Shown here: piece by piece, positions 33,609 to 42,286 of the stretch
Layout: every line of letters starts with the position of its first letter
Position numbering within the stretch: position 1 is the first letter of the stretch
Notes under the pieces: generated by a model
Databases searched by the model: none
What the model was told of the DNA's origin: nothing
What the model saw: only the letters and a program-made list of their open reading frames with translations
Made by a program: the position numbers and the translations under genes
From: Clostridium frigidicarnis
GTDB lineage: Bacteria > Bacillota > Clostridia > Clostridiales > Clostridiaceae
Length of the DNA: 48,044 bases
Direction of reading: 5' to 3'
NCBI RefSeq assembly: GCF_900111985.1
Contig: NZ_FOKI01000027.1
Coordinates: 1-48,044, forward strand

Positions 33609-34964
33609 ATGAAAAATATAGATGTTTTGTTAATCAATGTTCCAACCAATAGGGGCTATAAGAAGGATTTAGCAGATGTGATATCAATGCCACCTTTAGG
33701 ATTACTTTATATAGCATCTCATCTTAAAAAAGAGGGCTATGAGGTTCAGGTTATTGATATGGCTGTTAATTATTACAATAAAAACGATTTTGTGAGTTTA
33801 CTAAATAGAACTAAGCCTAAAATTGTAGGCATATCAACCTTTGTTGAATCATGGTTACCTATAAAAATAGTATCAAATTTAATTAAGAATACATTAAGTG
33901 ATGTTGTAGTTGTCGGAGGAGGGGCCTGTGCTACTTTCTGTAACGATCAAATATTAAAAGAGTTAGATTTTGATTATGTAATTTTTGGAGAAGGGGAATT
34001 TGCATTTTCTCAACTATGTGATTGTATAATAAAACAACAATTGGATATAGAATCAGTAGATGGAATATCCTATTTAAAAGAAGGTAAGGTTCATATAACT
34101 AAACAAAAATCTAGGATAAAAAACTTAGATGAATTAGAAATTCCGGATAGAAGTTTTATAGATTTAAAGAAATATGTATATCCAATTACTATATCTACTT
34201 CGAGAGGATGCCCAGGAGATTGCATTTTCTGTTCTTCTCGAGCATATTGGGGAAAAGAAATATACTTTAGATCACCAGAAAATATATTAGAAGAAGTCTT
34301 AGAAATAGAAAATAAATTTAATTTAAATATGTTTTTTATAATAGATGATACATTTACTATAAATGCTCAAAGAGCTATAAAGTTTTGTAATATATTAAAG
34401 GATACAGGTAAAAAGTTTATTTGGGGATGTGAATCAAGGGCAGATGTTGCTAGTAGTGAGCTTCTACAGAGTTTATATGATGCAGGTTGTAGAAAAATTC
34501 AATTTGGCATGGAAAGTGCTAATAATGAAATATTAAGAAAGATTGGTAAGAAAGTTACTGTTGAGCAAATTGAGAATGCAGTAAAAATAGCTTCTAGTAT
34601 TGGATTCGATATTAATGTTTCATTTATTATGGGACATCCATTCGACACTCACGAAACAGTACAAGAGACAATATTATTTGCTTTAAAGTTACGAAGATTA
34701 TATAAAGCTAATGTTTTTGGTAGTATATTAACTCCTTATCCAGGTACAAAGATTTATGAGAATATGAAAAGCTATGAAATGGAATTATTAACAGCTGATT
34801 GGAATAAGTTTACAATGGACAATGCAATTATTAACACTAAACATTTAACAGCTAATGATTTAAGAGAATACTATCAAAAGTTTGTTAATGTACTATTAGG
34901 AAAAACAAATGAATTTGAAATTTTTAAAGGAGACTTAAATGGTAGAGTTGAACAATGTCTATAA
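33609..34964 (+). CDS. Cobalamin-binding radical SAM enzyme, copy 2
   Basis: A 451-aa protein with the same layout as copy 1: B12 domain (DVLLINVPTNRG, PPLGLLYIAS, KIVGISTFVE, VVGGGACATF, VIFGEGEF) and radical SAM core with RGCPGDCIFC (Cys201, 205, 208), FFIIDDTFT, WGCESRAD, KIQFGMES. It shares most of the copy-1 motifs but differs throughout, so it is an old duplication and probably acts on different residues. It ends inside the next gene (26-base overlap), which suggests translational coupling to the transporter. A TATAGGAG site precedes the ATG. Confidence 0.9.
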   Translation: MKNIDVLLINVPTNRGYKKDLADVISMPPLGLLYIASHLKKEGYEVQVIDMAVNYYNKNDFVSLLNRTKPKIVGISTFVESWLPIKIVSNLIKNTLSDVVVVGGGACATFCNDQILKELDFDYVIFGEGEFAFSQLCDCIIKQQLDIESVDGISYLKEGKVHITKQKSRIKNLDELEIPDRSFIDLKKYVYPITISTSRGCPGDCIFCSSRAYWGKEIYFRSPENILEEVLEIENKFNLNMFFIIDDTFTINAQRAIKFCNILKDTGKKFIWGCESRADVASSELLQSLYDAGCRKIQFGMESANNEILRKIGKKVTVEQIENAVKIASSIGFDINVSFIMGHPFDTHETVQETILFALKLRRLYKANVFGSILTPYPGTKIYENMKSYEMELLTADWNKFTMDNAIINTKHLTANDLREYYQKFVNVLLGKTNEFEIFKGDLNGRVEQCL

Positions 34965-35679
34965 AAAATATAAAGGGAATACTTTTTATAGTGTAAAAGA
35001 TCTTAGCTTTAAAGTTGAAAAAGGATGTATATTTGGATTACTTGGTAATAATGGAGCTGGAAAATCAACAACAATGAAATTATTATCAACTTTGTATAAA
35101 CAGGATTCGGGATCTATATATATATCAGGTTATGATACCATTAAAAATCCATCAAAGGTAAAGCAAAATTTAGGGTATTTATTTGAAAATCCAATGTTAT
35201 ATGAGCAGTTAACTGGTGAAGAAAATATAGTGTATTATGCAAAATTATTTAAGGTTGATAAAGAAGTTGTGTATTCTAGACTTAAAAATTTATATGAAGA
35301 ATTACATGTAGACTTTCAGAATCAAAAAGTTAATACTTATTCAAAGGGAATGAAACAAAAAATATCCTTTATACGATCAATTATTACTGATCCCAAAATA
35401 ATATTAATGGACGAACCTACAGGTGAACTTGATATTATTTCTAGAAATTTAATTAGGTTATATACGAAAAAATTAAAGGAACAAGGGAAAACAATAATTC
35501 TTACTTCTCATATAGCAGAAGATATAGATTTATTATGTGATAGGGTTGTGATAATGAATAAGGGAACTATTTTTGAACATGATACTATAAAAAATCTTAA
35601 AAATAAATACAATGCTGATAGTTTTGAAAATGTATATATTTCTATTCAAGATAAAATTGAAAAGGAAGGAATGTGTTGA
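34939..35679 (+). CDS. ABC transporter ATP-binding protein (RiPP transporter or immunity)
   Basis: A 246-aa ATPase: Walker A GNNGAGKST (36-44), signature YSKGMKQK (Gly replaced by Lys at the second position of SGG), Walker B IILMDEPTGELD, and TSHIAED. Resembles ATPases of antibiotic-peptide immunity/efflux systems (CcmA/LanF type). The ATG lies inside the end of the copy-2 enzyme gene, behind AAGGAGAC. It pairs with the ABC-2 permease, whose ATG overlaps its stop (TGATG). Confidence 0.85.
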   Translation: MVELNNVYKKYKGNTFYSVKDLSFKVEKGCIFGLLGNNGAGKSTTMKLLSTLYKQDSGSIYISGYDTIKNPSKVKQNLGYLFENPMLYEQLTGEENIVYYAKLFKVDKEVVYSRLKNLYEELHVDFQNQKVNTYSKGMKQKISFIRSIITDPKIILMDEPTGELDIISRNLIRLYTKKLKEQGKTIILTSHIAEDIDLLCDRVVIMNKGTIFEHDTIKNLKNKYNADSFENVYISIQDKIEKEGMC

Positions 35680-36812
35680 TGTCATTTATTCATATAACAT
35701 TAAAGGAAATAAAAGAGTTAACAAGAGATAAGAAAAGCTTAATCTTTAATATCTTATTTCCATTGTTAATAATTATATTTATATCAATAACATCAGCATT
35801 ATTAGGAAATTATTCTAAGAAAAAAAGTGACAAGATTACTATAGGAATCAATTCTTTGTATATAAAAGAGCAATTAGGAGATTCAAATACTTATTATGAG
35901 TTTGTTGAAAAAAGTCAGGAGGATATTGAAGACGATATTAAAAATGAAAAAATATCTTTAGGTGTTATTTTTGATGAATCAAAAGAATCTGTTATTTTTT
36001 TTCAAAACAGTGCAACTAAAGATGATCCATATATGGAAGCTTTAAAGGATGATATTTTAAGCAATATAAAAATAATATTATTAGGTAATATAAATTTACC
36101 TTCAGTCCAATCAATCATAGAATATAGGGATAAGGATTATAATAAAATTATTTATAATGTAATTGGAGTAATATGTTCTTATATAATAATCTTATTATCT
36201 ATGAGAATAAATAATTCAAATGCCTATTATTTATCTACAAAAGAAAAAGCTTCAGGGACTATACAAATTGTATTAAGTTCTCCATTATCAAAAATGCAAA
36301 TAATATTAGGCAAATGGTTATCTAATTTAATTTCATGCTTTTCTATAGCAATAGTTATTTTCTTACCAATATATTTTGTTTTTACAATGCTTTTTAAAGT
36401 ATTTCTTAAGGTAGATTTAGATTTAGTTAGTAAAATTCCTTTGCTAATATTTAATATATTAGGTTTTTGCACGGTATTTTCATTAGCTCAAATTACCTTT
36501 GGATTAATAGCTAAGAGTGTAAAACAAGCTCAAGTATATTTAGTTTACCTTCCATGGGTTTTGCTTTGTCCAATGACTATAATTTTTGGTATGGATATTA
36601 ATACGTTGAATTCATATAGAAGTGCTTTAGGGTGGTTTGATTTTATACCTATAGTAAATTTTTATGACTTAATACAAATGAGTATTAGATATGATTTTAA
36701 TATTTATAAAATTGGGGTTATATTAATATCTAATATTATAGCAATATTTGTCTTTATAGTTATACTTTTAAGAGCGTTTGAAAGTGAGGACATGCTTTAT
36801 TTTACTGATTAA
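35679..36812 (+). CDS. ABC-2 type permease (RiPP transporter or immunity)
   Basis: A 377-aa protein with an N-terminal membrane segment, a large external domain (about residues 45-155, charged, including KKSDKITIGINSLYI), then five C-terminal segments; the motif EKASGTIQIVLSSPLSKMQI is a typical ABC-2 coupling region. This NatB-like form is common in multidrug and peptide efflux. ATG 35679 overlaps the ATPase stop and has GGAAGGA 8 bases ahead. Together with the ATPase it would export the product or protect the cell. Confidence 0.85.
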   Translation: MSFIHITLKEIKELTRDKKSLIFNILFPLLIIIFISITSALLGNYSKKKSDKITIGINSLYIKEQLGDSNTYYEFVEKSQEDIEDDIKNEKISLGVIFDESKESVIFFQNSATKDDPYMEALKDDILSNIKIILLGNINLPSVQSIIEYRDKDYNKIIYNVIGVICSYIIILLSMRINNSNAYYLSTKEKASGTIQIVLSSPLSKMQIILGKWLSNLISCFSIAIVIFLPIYFVFTMLFKVFLKVDLDLVSKIPLLIFNILGFCTVFSLAQITFGLIAKSVKQAQVYLVYLPWVLLCPMTIIFGMDINTLNSYRSALGWFDFIPIVNFYDLIQMSIRYDFNIYKIGVILISNIIAIFVFIVILLRAFESEDMLYFTD

Positions 36813-36842
36813 AAGTATAAATAAATAGGAGGAGTTGTTAAT

Positions 36843-36926
36843 TTGAATTATTTATTTATAGTATTTTGTGCAGCCGTTGGTGTCATATTTGGGCTTGTAC
36901 TTAAAAAAAATAAAAAAATTAAATAA
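36843..36926 (+). CDS. 27-aa single-pass membrane peptide
   Basis: A TTG start behind AGGAGGAG encodes MNYLFIVFCAAVGVIFGLVL (first residue read as Met) and then KKNKKIK. It is one hydrophobic helix with a basic tail, predicted to sit N-out or C-in in the membrane. It lies 30 bases after the permease and directly before a terminator. It may be an immunity peptide, a transporter subunit or a small regulator. Too short for homology calls. Confidence 0.55.
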   Translation: MNYLFIVFCAAVGVIFGLVLKKNKKIK

Positions 36927-36929
36927 TAA

Positions 36930-36975
36930 AAAAAATTGTATATATTTGAATATTCAACTTATATACAATTTTTTT
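36930..36975 (+). terminator. Internal terminator before the exporter gene
   Basis: A perfect 15-bp stem AAAAAATTGTATATA / TATATACAATTTTTT ending in a T-run. The exporter gene starts 28 bases later, so read-through or a private promoter is needed. Confidence 0.8.
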
Positions 36976-37002
36976 ATTATTAGTTATGAAAGGATAATTT
37001 TA

Positions 37003-38718
37003 ATGAAAAAATATTTATTTAAATATAAACTACTATTTATATTGAGGTGTTTTACAATCCTTGTTTGTAGTATTCTTGATATATCATTGGCTTTTCTTTT
37101 AGGATATTTAATTCAATTAATAACAAATAGAAATTTTGATAAGCTTTTTCATAATGGATTAATTATAATTATAATTTTTTTATTAAGTTATTTAATAATT
37201 AGTTATTTAAACAGATACATAAGAGCTATTTACATGAAGAAAACTTTAATTACATTAAAGAATGATCTTTTTAATAGTATTATTAAAAAAGATATGAAGG
37301 AGTTTACACTGAATAATAGTGGAAAATATATTTCTATTTTGACTAATGATATGAAGATTATTGAGGACGATTTTTTTAATAACATATTTAACTTAATAAG
37401 TTTTAGTTTAAGCTTTTTTATTGCACTTATATCCTTAATTAGCATAAGCGTATACATTACATTAACAATAGTTATATTGGGGTTTTTTACATTTATTATC
37501 CCAACCATATTATCTAATAAGTTAATATATAAAAAAACAAGGTATTCTCATTGCCTTGAAAACTTTACATCAACAACTAAGGATATGCTTTCAGGATTTG
37601 AGGTTATAAAAAGCTTTAACTTATATAATAAAGTTGAAGAAGTTTTTGGTAAGTCTACTTATAAAATGGAGGAAAGTAAAAAAGATTATACACTAATGGA
37701 AGAATTCATAAATTTATTGGCGGCTTTATTAGGTTTTTCTATGTTTATAGGTGTTATTATGGTAGGTGGCTTTCTTAACTTGAGAGGAATAATAAGCTTT
37801 GGGTCAATAATAGCTTCAGTGCAGCTTATGAACAACATAGCAACTCCATTAAGTAGTAGTGTAGCTATTCTAAATAGAATAAAATCAATAAAAAACATCT
37901 CAAATAAAATTGAAAGTATACTACTAAGTAATAACAAAGAAGATATTAAATTAAATAAAATAAATAAATTTAATAAAAGCATAGAATTAAAAGATGTTAC
38001 CTTTGGATATGATGAAAATAAAAATGTACTAGATGATATTAATTTAACCTTTGAAAAAGGGAAAAAATATGCAATTGTAGGTGAGAGTGGATGTGGTAAA
38101 AGCACCTTAATAAAATTAATTTTAGGTTATTACAATGAGTATTATGGACAAATACTGGTTGATAATTTAAATTTGAAAGCTATAGATTTTAATGATTTTT
38201 ATAATCATATATCAGTAATAAATCAAAATGTATTTATGTTTGATGGTACTATTGAAGATAATATAGGATTATATTCAAATTATAGTAAGGACACGATAGA
38301 TGAAGCCTTAGAGGTATCAGGATTAAAAAAATTTATAGATAAGCTTGAACTAGGTATAAAGGATTCTGTAGGGGAGAATGGGAATAAATTATCTGGAGGA
38401 GAAAAGCAAAGAATTGCTATTGCTAGAGCTTTAATAAAAAAATCTTCTATATTAATTCTAGACGAATCAACATCTTCTCTTGATAATGAAACATCTTATA
38501 ATATAGAAAATTCTATATTAAACTTAGATTATATTACTGCTATAGTTGTAACTCATAAATTAAGAGAAGATATATTAAGAAAATATGATGAAATCATTGT
38601 TATGAAAAATGGAAGGATTATTGAAATTGGTAAATTTTCTTCATTAATAGAAAGACACGAATACTTTTATAACTTGTATTATCTTTATGGAGGATTAGAA
38701 ACTACTTTGACTCAATAA
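37003..38718 (+). CDS. ABC exporter, membrane and ATPase domains fused
   Basis: A 571-aa half-transporter: six membrane segments in residues 1-315, then an ATPase domain with Walker A GESGCGKST (about 360), signature LSGGEKQR (about 463), Walker B ILILDES and H-loop VVTHK. It lacks the N-terminal C39 peptidase, so it does not cut double-glycine leaders; the S8 protease may do the cutting. ATG 37003 is chosen because GAAAGGATAA lies just ahead; in-frame ATGs upstream overlap the small peptide and the terminator. Likely exports the finished peptide. Last gene of the cluster. Confidence 0.9.
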   Translation: MKKYLFKYKLLFILRCFTILVCSILDISLAFLLGYLIQLITNRNFDKLFHNGLIIIIIFLLSYLIISYLNRYIRAIYMKKTLITLKNDLFNSIIKKDMKEFTLNNSGKYISILTNDMKIIEDDFFNNIFNLISFSLSFFIALISLISISVYITLTIVILGFFTFIIPTILSNKLIYKKTRYSHCLENFTSTTKDMLSGFEVIKSFNLYNKVEEVFGKSTYKMEESKKDYTLMEEFINLLAALLGFSMFIGVIMVGGFLNLRGIISFGSIIASVQLMNNIATPLSSSVAILNRIKSIKNISNKIESILLSNNKEDIKLNKINKFNKSIELKDVTFGYDENKNVLDDINLTFEKGKKYAIVGESGCGKSTLIKLILGYYNEYYGQILVDNLNLKAIDFNDFYNHISVINQNVFMFDGTIEDNIGLYSNYSKDTIDEALEVSGLKKFIDKLELGIKDSVGENGNKLSGGEKQRIAIARALIKKSSILILDESTSSLDNETSYNIENSILNLDYITAIVVTHKLREDILRKYDEIIVMKNGRIIEIGKFSSLIERHEYFYNLYYLYGGLETTLTQ

Positions 38719-38735
38719 AATAATATATAAAGATT

Positions 38736-38771
38736 AAAGGAAAGCTTTTTAGCTTTCCTTTATTTCTTTTT
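38736..38771 (+). terminator. Terminator of the RiPP operon, right copy of the duplicated stretch
   Basis: AAAGGAAAGCT / AGCTTTCCTTT with a 4-base loop, then ATTTCTTTTTTG. Differs from the 28780 copy by one base over about 38 bases, with divergence starting right after TTTTTTGTT. Confidence 0.85.
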
Positions 38772-38854
38772 TGTTCCTTCCAAGCAATTTTATAGAACAT
38801 GTTACCCCAAGGGGTTTTAGTATATTCAAAATGTTCATCGATTTTAATATCCAT
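38763..38854 (-). pseudogene. N-terminal fragment of a SAM methyltransferase
   Basis: About 30 codons reading MDIKIDEHFEYTKTPWGNMF then YKIAWKEQ, the characteristic start of a class I methyltransferase family in Clostridia (EYTKTPWGxLFYK). Promoter-like TTGCTA/TATAAT and a TAGGAGGTAATT ribosome site are intact. After WKEQ the frame runs out of phase into AAAAAGAAATAA and the terminator, so the SAM-binding domain is gone. The matching C-terminal piece is probably at 28804, across the RiPP cluster. Confidence 0.7.
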
Positions 38855-38875
38855 TTTTAATTACCTCCTATAATG

Positions 38876-39190
38876 TTGCAATTATTAGGGACTTTATGTA
38901 ATAATTATATAACATACATTTACAATTATAGCAATAATTATACAAGTATCATACCATTATTTCTTAAAAATTACCAAATTTCTAGGGGATCTAATGATCA
39001 AATTTTCTACAATGTGGGGCTAAGAATCACTTGATACTAAAAAATAAATAATTGATTTTTCAAATTGAAAAAAAGAGCTTCACTTAGTGATAAGTTATTT
39101 AGTTATAAGTTGGAGTGAAATAGTTAGGAATATTTAATTTAACTTGTCACTTGTAACTTTAAACTTGTAACTTAATAAATTGTAAGGGGG
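38876..39190. other. Intergenic region before tldD
   Basis: Contains the methyltransferase-remnant promoter (minus strand), then a composite-repeat tail at 39085-39180 (AAGTTATTTAGTTATAAGTT, AACTTGTCACTTGTAACTTT, AACTTGTAACTT units). No gene. Confidence 0.6.
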
Positions 39191-39197
39191 TAGAGTT

Positions 39198-40535
39198 ATG
39201 TTTAAATTTCCAGAAAATCTTTATACTGATGTAAGAATTGAGGATGTATTCGAGACAAATATTGTATACACATTAGGGGATTTAGAAGAATCGAAAATTA
39301 GAAAGTATAAGGCTGCTTTTTTAAGGGTTTTTGACGGTGTGAGATGGTATTATTCATCAATATCTGATGTGAATTCAATCCAAGATGAAATTAATAAGCT
39401 TTGTAACATGGCAAAGCCAAATGCAAATTTGAATGAAAATCCTATAGTTAAAAAATTTGAGGTAAATAAGGGTCAATATTTAAAGTTTAATGATGATAGT
39501 ATAGAACATATAACCAAGAAAGAAAAAGATGAACTTTTAAAATCATATTTTAAAGTTATTGAGGGTAGAGAGTCTATAAAAATGTGGAAAGCTACTTATA
39601 TTGACTGTAAAAAGAATTTTGAATTTTACTCTAGTAAAGGAGCAAATCTTATCTTTGATGCTCAAAGATCTGGTTTTGCATTAGAATTTGACTTAGTAAA
39701 TGGTGATAAAAACTTATCTGAGAAATTTAATAAGGGGTCTAATTATTATAATGATTTAAAGGAACAAGAAGATAAGTTAATAACTTATATTGAAAAATGT
39801 GAGGAGTTCTTAATGAATTCGAAAAAAGCTAAACCAGGAAGATATACAGTGGTTTTATCACCAATTGTGGCAGGTGTATTTGCTCACGAAAGTTTTGGAC
39901 ATAAGAGTGAATCAGACTTTATGGTTTGGGATGAAACTATGAAAAGGGAATGGGCAATTGGGACTAAGGTGGGTTCTGATATTTTATCAATTGTTGATAG
40001 TGGACAAGAAAATGGCAATGGGTATGTTCCATTTGATGATGAGGGAACTAAGGCAAGAAAGACATATTTAATTAGGGATGGAGTTCTTACAGGAAGACTT
40101 CACAGTGTATCAACTGCTGCACAACTTCAGGAGGAAGTAACAGGAAATGCACGTTCAATGAATTATGAATTTGAACCTATCGTAAGAATGACATCAACTT
40201 ATATACTTCCAGGAAAGAAAAGTAAGGAAGAACTTTTCTCTGAAATTAAAGAAGGATTTTATATTGAAACTTTTAAATATGGATCAGGAATGTCTACATT
40301 TACAATAGCTCCATCCCTTGCATATAGAATTGAGAATGGTAAGATCGTAGAACCTGTTGACATATCTGTAATAACTGGTAATGTATTTGAAACTCTTTCT
40401 GAAATAGATGGACTCTCTAATGAACTAGAAATATGGTCAAGTGCATTAGGGGGATGCGGAAAAATAGAACAATATACGTTACCAGTGGGATTTGGTGGAC
40501 CATATGTAAGAGTAAGAAATATGAATGTTCAATAG
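39198..40535 (+). CDS. tldD: TldD-type metalloprotease subunit
   Basis: A 445-aa cytosolic protein of the TldD/PmbA family. The zinc-binding HExxxH is visible as AHESFGHKSESD (His230, Glu231, His235), preceded by VVLSPIVAGV. C-terminal segments LGGCGK and QYTLPVGFGGPYVRV fit the family. TldD forms a heterodimer with TldE and cuts unfolded or modified peptides; in E. coli it removes the leader of microcin B17. ATG behind AAGGGGGTAG. It starts about 480 bases after the RiPP operon and is followed by tldE 11 bases later. It may be housekeeping or serve the RiPP. Confidence 0.85.
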   Translation: MFKFPENLYTDVRIEDVFETNIVYTLGDLEESKIRKYKAAFLRVFDGVRWYYSSISDVNSIQDEINKLCNMAKPNANLNENPIVKKFEVNKGQYLKFNDDSIEHITKKEKDELLKSYFKVIEGRESIKMWKATYIDCKKNFEFYSSKGANLIFDAQRSGFALEFDLVNGDKNLSEKFNKGSNYYNDLKEQEDKLITYIEKCEEFLMNSKKAKPGRYTVVLSPIVAGVFAHESFGHKSESDFMVWDETMKREWAIGTKVGSDILSIVDSGQENGNGYVPFDDEGTKARKTYLIRDGVLTGRLHSVSTAAQLQEEVTGNARSMNYEFEPIVRMTSTYILPGKKSKEELFSEIKEGFYIETFKYGSGMSTFTIAPSLAYRIENGKIVEPVDISVITGNVFETLSEIDGLSNELEIWSSALGGCGKIEQYTLPVGFGGPYVRVRNMNVQ

Positions 40536-40546
40536 GAGGGAATGTT

Positions 40547-41776
40547 ATGCTAAAAGAAAAATATATAGAGAATATTAAAGAGACTTCCATTAGTATTGCT
40601 AATTCCAATATAGATGCTGTAAGACTTAAAAATGACACTAAAACAAGTCTTAGAGTGTATAAGGATGGAATTATTGGCGTTGCAGGGGCTATAGGAAAAT
40701 ATAATGAGGATGAACTTGAAAAACAAGCAATAGAAGGGTTAGAACAAAATATTCCTTATCCATATCAGCTTTCAGGGTATAGAAAAGAAAATGTTGATAA
40801 AAGATTAGAAATTATTAAAGAAGAAGAATTAGTAAGTGAAGTTGATAAATTCTTGTGTGAACTTAAAAATAATCATCCTGAATTTAGTTTTTCAAATAAA
40901 ATAAACTTAAAAGAAACTAGTACAAGAATTTTAAATGATAATGTATTAGATCTTCAATATGCAGATAGAGGCATTACTATACAACTTTTATTCAAGCATA
41001 AGAACTCATCAAGTCTTTTTGATGGGTTTATAGGAGCTGAAGAAAGAAAATATGATAGAAATTTATTACTTCAAGAGAGTGAAATTATTCTAAATACATT
41101 TAATAATAAAGTAAATCTTCCTAAAAACAAGAAGTATCCAGTGGTATTTGCACACTATATTCCAGTAAATAAATTAATAAATGATTTAAGTGGAAAGGCA
41201 TTTGGTACTGGTAGTTCATTATTTTCAAACAAAATAGATGAAAAAATTTTTAGTGAAAATTTTACATTTCACCAATCACTTAATCCTCAGGATGTTATAA
41301 ATATGCCTTTTTTTGATGCAGAAGGTGTGGTAAATAATGATTATAGGTGTACACTTATTGAAAATGGAGTATTAAAAGCTCTTTATACTGATAAAAAGAC
41401 ATCAACAAAGTTTAATTTACCTTTAACAGGAAGTTCAACTTCTTTTTATGATGGTGTTCCTGTTGTCTCACCTTTAAATTATAAGATTAAGGAAAGTAAC
41501 AACACATTAAAGGAACTTATTGGTGGAGATATGGCTATTATTAGTATGATGGCAGACGGAGGAGAATTTACGCCAAAAGGTGATTTTGCAACTCCTGTTC
41601 AATTAGCATTTTTATTTGATGGCGAGAAGATATTAGGAAGGTTACCAGAAATACAATTTACATCAAATATTTATGATATGTTTGGAAATGGATTTAGAGG
41701 AGTGTCAAAGGATAATTTATTACCATTTTCAACTAGCAAGTTTGTGGTTATGGATTTAGATGTGAGTACTATTTAG
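40547..41776 (+). CDS. tldE: TldE/PmbA-type subunit
   Basis: A 409-aa TldD/PmbA family protein without HExxxH, as expected for the non-catalytic partner. Family segments: YAHYIPV-like FAHYIPVNKLINDLSGKA, FFDAEGVVNNDYRCTLIENG, DMAIISMMADGGEFTPKGD and the C-terminal SNIYDMFGNGFRGVS. ATG 40547 is chosen (TAGGAGGG 6 bases ahead); longer in-frame starts overlap tldD. It should form the TldDE heterodimer with the upstream gene. Confidence 0.85.
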   Translation: MLKEKYIENIKETSISIANSNIDAVRLKNDTKTSLRVYKDGIIGVAGAIGKYNEDELEKQAIEGLEQNIPYPYQLSGYRKENVDKRLEIIKEEELVSEVDKFLCELKNNHPEFSFSNKINLKETSTRILNDNVLDLQYADRGITIQLLFKHKNSSSLFDGFIGAEERKYDRNLLLQESEIILNTFNNKVNLPKNKKYPVVFAHYIPVNKLINDLSGKAFGTGSSLFSNKIDEKIFSENFTFHQSLNPQDVINMPFFDAEGVVNNDYRCTLIENGVLKALYTDKKTSTKFNLPLTGSSTSFYDGVPVVSPLNYKIKESNNTLKELIGGDMAIISMMADGGEFTPKGDFATPVQLAFLFDGEKILGRLPEIQFTSNIYDMFGNGFRGVSKDNLLPFSTSKFVVMDLDVSTI

Positions 41777-41844
41777 ATGAGTAGGTCTTTATAATGAAGT
41801 TGAATATGCGTATAGTTAAAAGACATTAGATATGTATAGTCTTT

Positions 41845-42000
41845 GTTAGTTGAAAGTTGAATGTGGATAGTTGAGAGTTAAGGATGAAATCTTCTTATGA
41901 AGATTTATAAAATAAAAAGATATTATTAAAGAAAATCTGTGATTTTCAACCACAACGCTCTAATCTCAACTATAATTATCAATTTTTAATTAGAACTTTG
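41845..42000. repeat. Composite repeat copy
   Basis: GTTGAAAGTTGAATG..GTTGAGAGTTAAGG units, ATCTTCTTATGAAGAT hairpin, AAAATCTGTGATTTTCAACC, then ACGCTCTAATCTCAACTATA and the reverse AATTATCAATTTTTAATT arm. Confidence 0.7.
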
Positions 42001-42027
42001 AGTATCTACTTTTTATAATGATATTTT

Positions 42028-42060
42028 AAAAGCCATCACTAATTTATAGTGGTGGTTTTT
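42028..42060 (+). terminator. Terminator after tldDE
   Basis: AAAAGCCATCACT pairs with AGTGGTGGTTTT (G-T allowed), followed by T. About 250 bases past tldE, separated by a composite repeat. Confidence 0.75.
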
Positions 42061-42061
42061 A

Positions 42062-42110
42062 AGACATCTCTAAAAAATAATAAACCAGTATTCTTGTCTA
42101 GTTGGAATAA
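42062..42110. repeat. Palindromic repeat, left-end scrap
   Basis: AGACATCTCTAAAAAATAAT then AACCAGTATTCTTGTCTAG resembles the left half of the AGGCACATTC family; the right half is missing. Confidence 0.4.
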
Positions 42111-42286
42111 TACTTCATGGTCAAAAGTCACTAATAGCACTACTATAAATGACCTTTTCAAAATATGAATTTATTAGAGAATTCATTTCTCATACTATTT
42201 GTTACTAATTCAAGGCTTTTATATGCATAGTTAATAACATATATAAATAAACATAAAAGGATTTACTAAGAATAAGGAATAAACAA

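Noticed and set aside
36868-37002. Longer start for the ABC exporter (45 extra residues)
   Set aside because: It would overlap the 27-aa peptide gene and the internal terminator; ATG 37003 has its own ribosome site.
40433-40546. Longer start for tldE inside tldD
   Set aside because: The extra residues (VKCIRGMRKNRT...) are a frame shadow of tldD; AGGAGGG stands right before ATG 40547.
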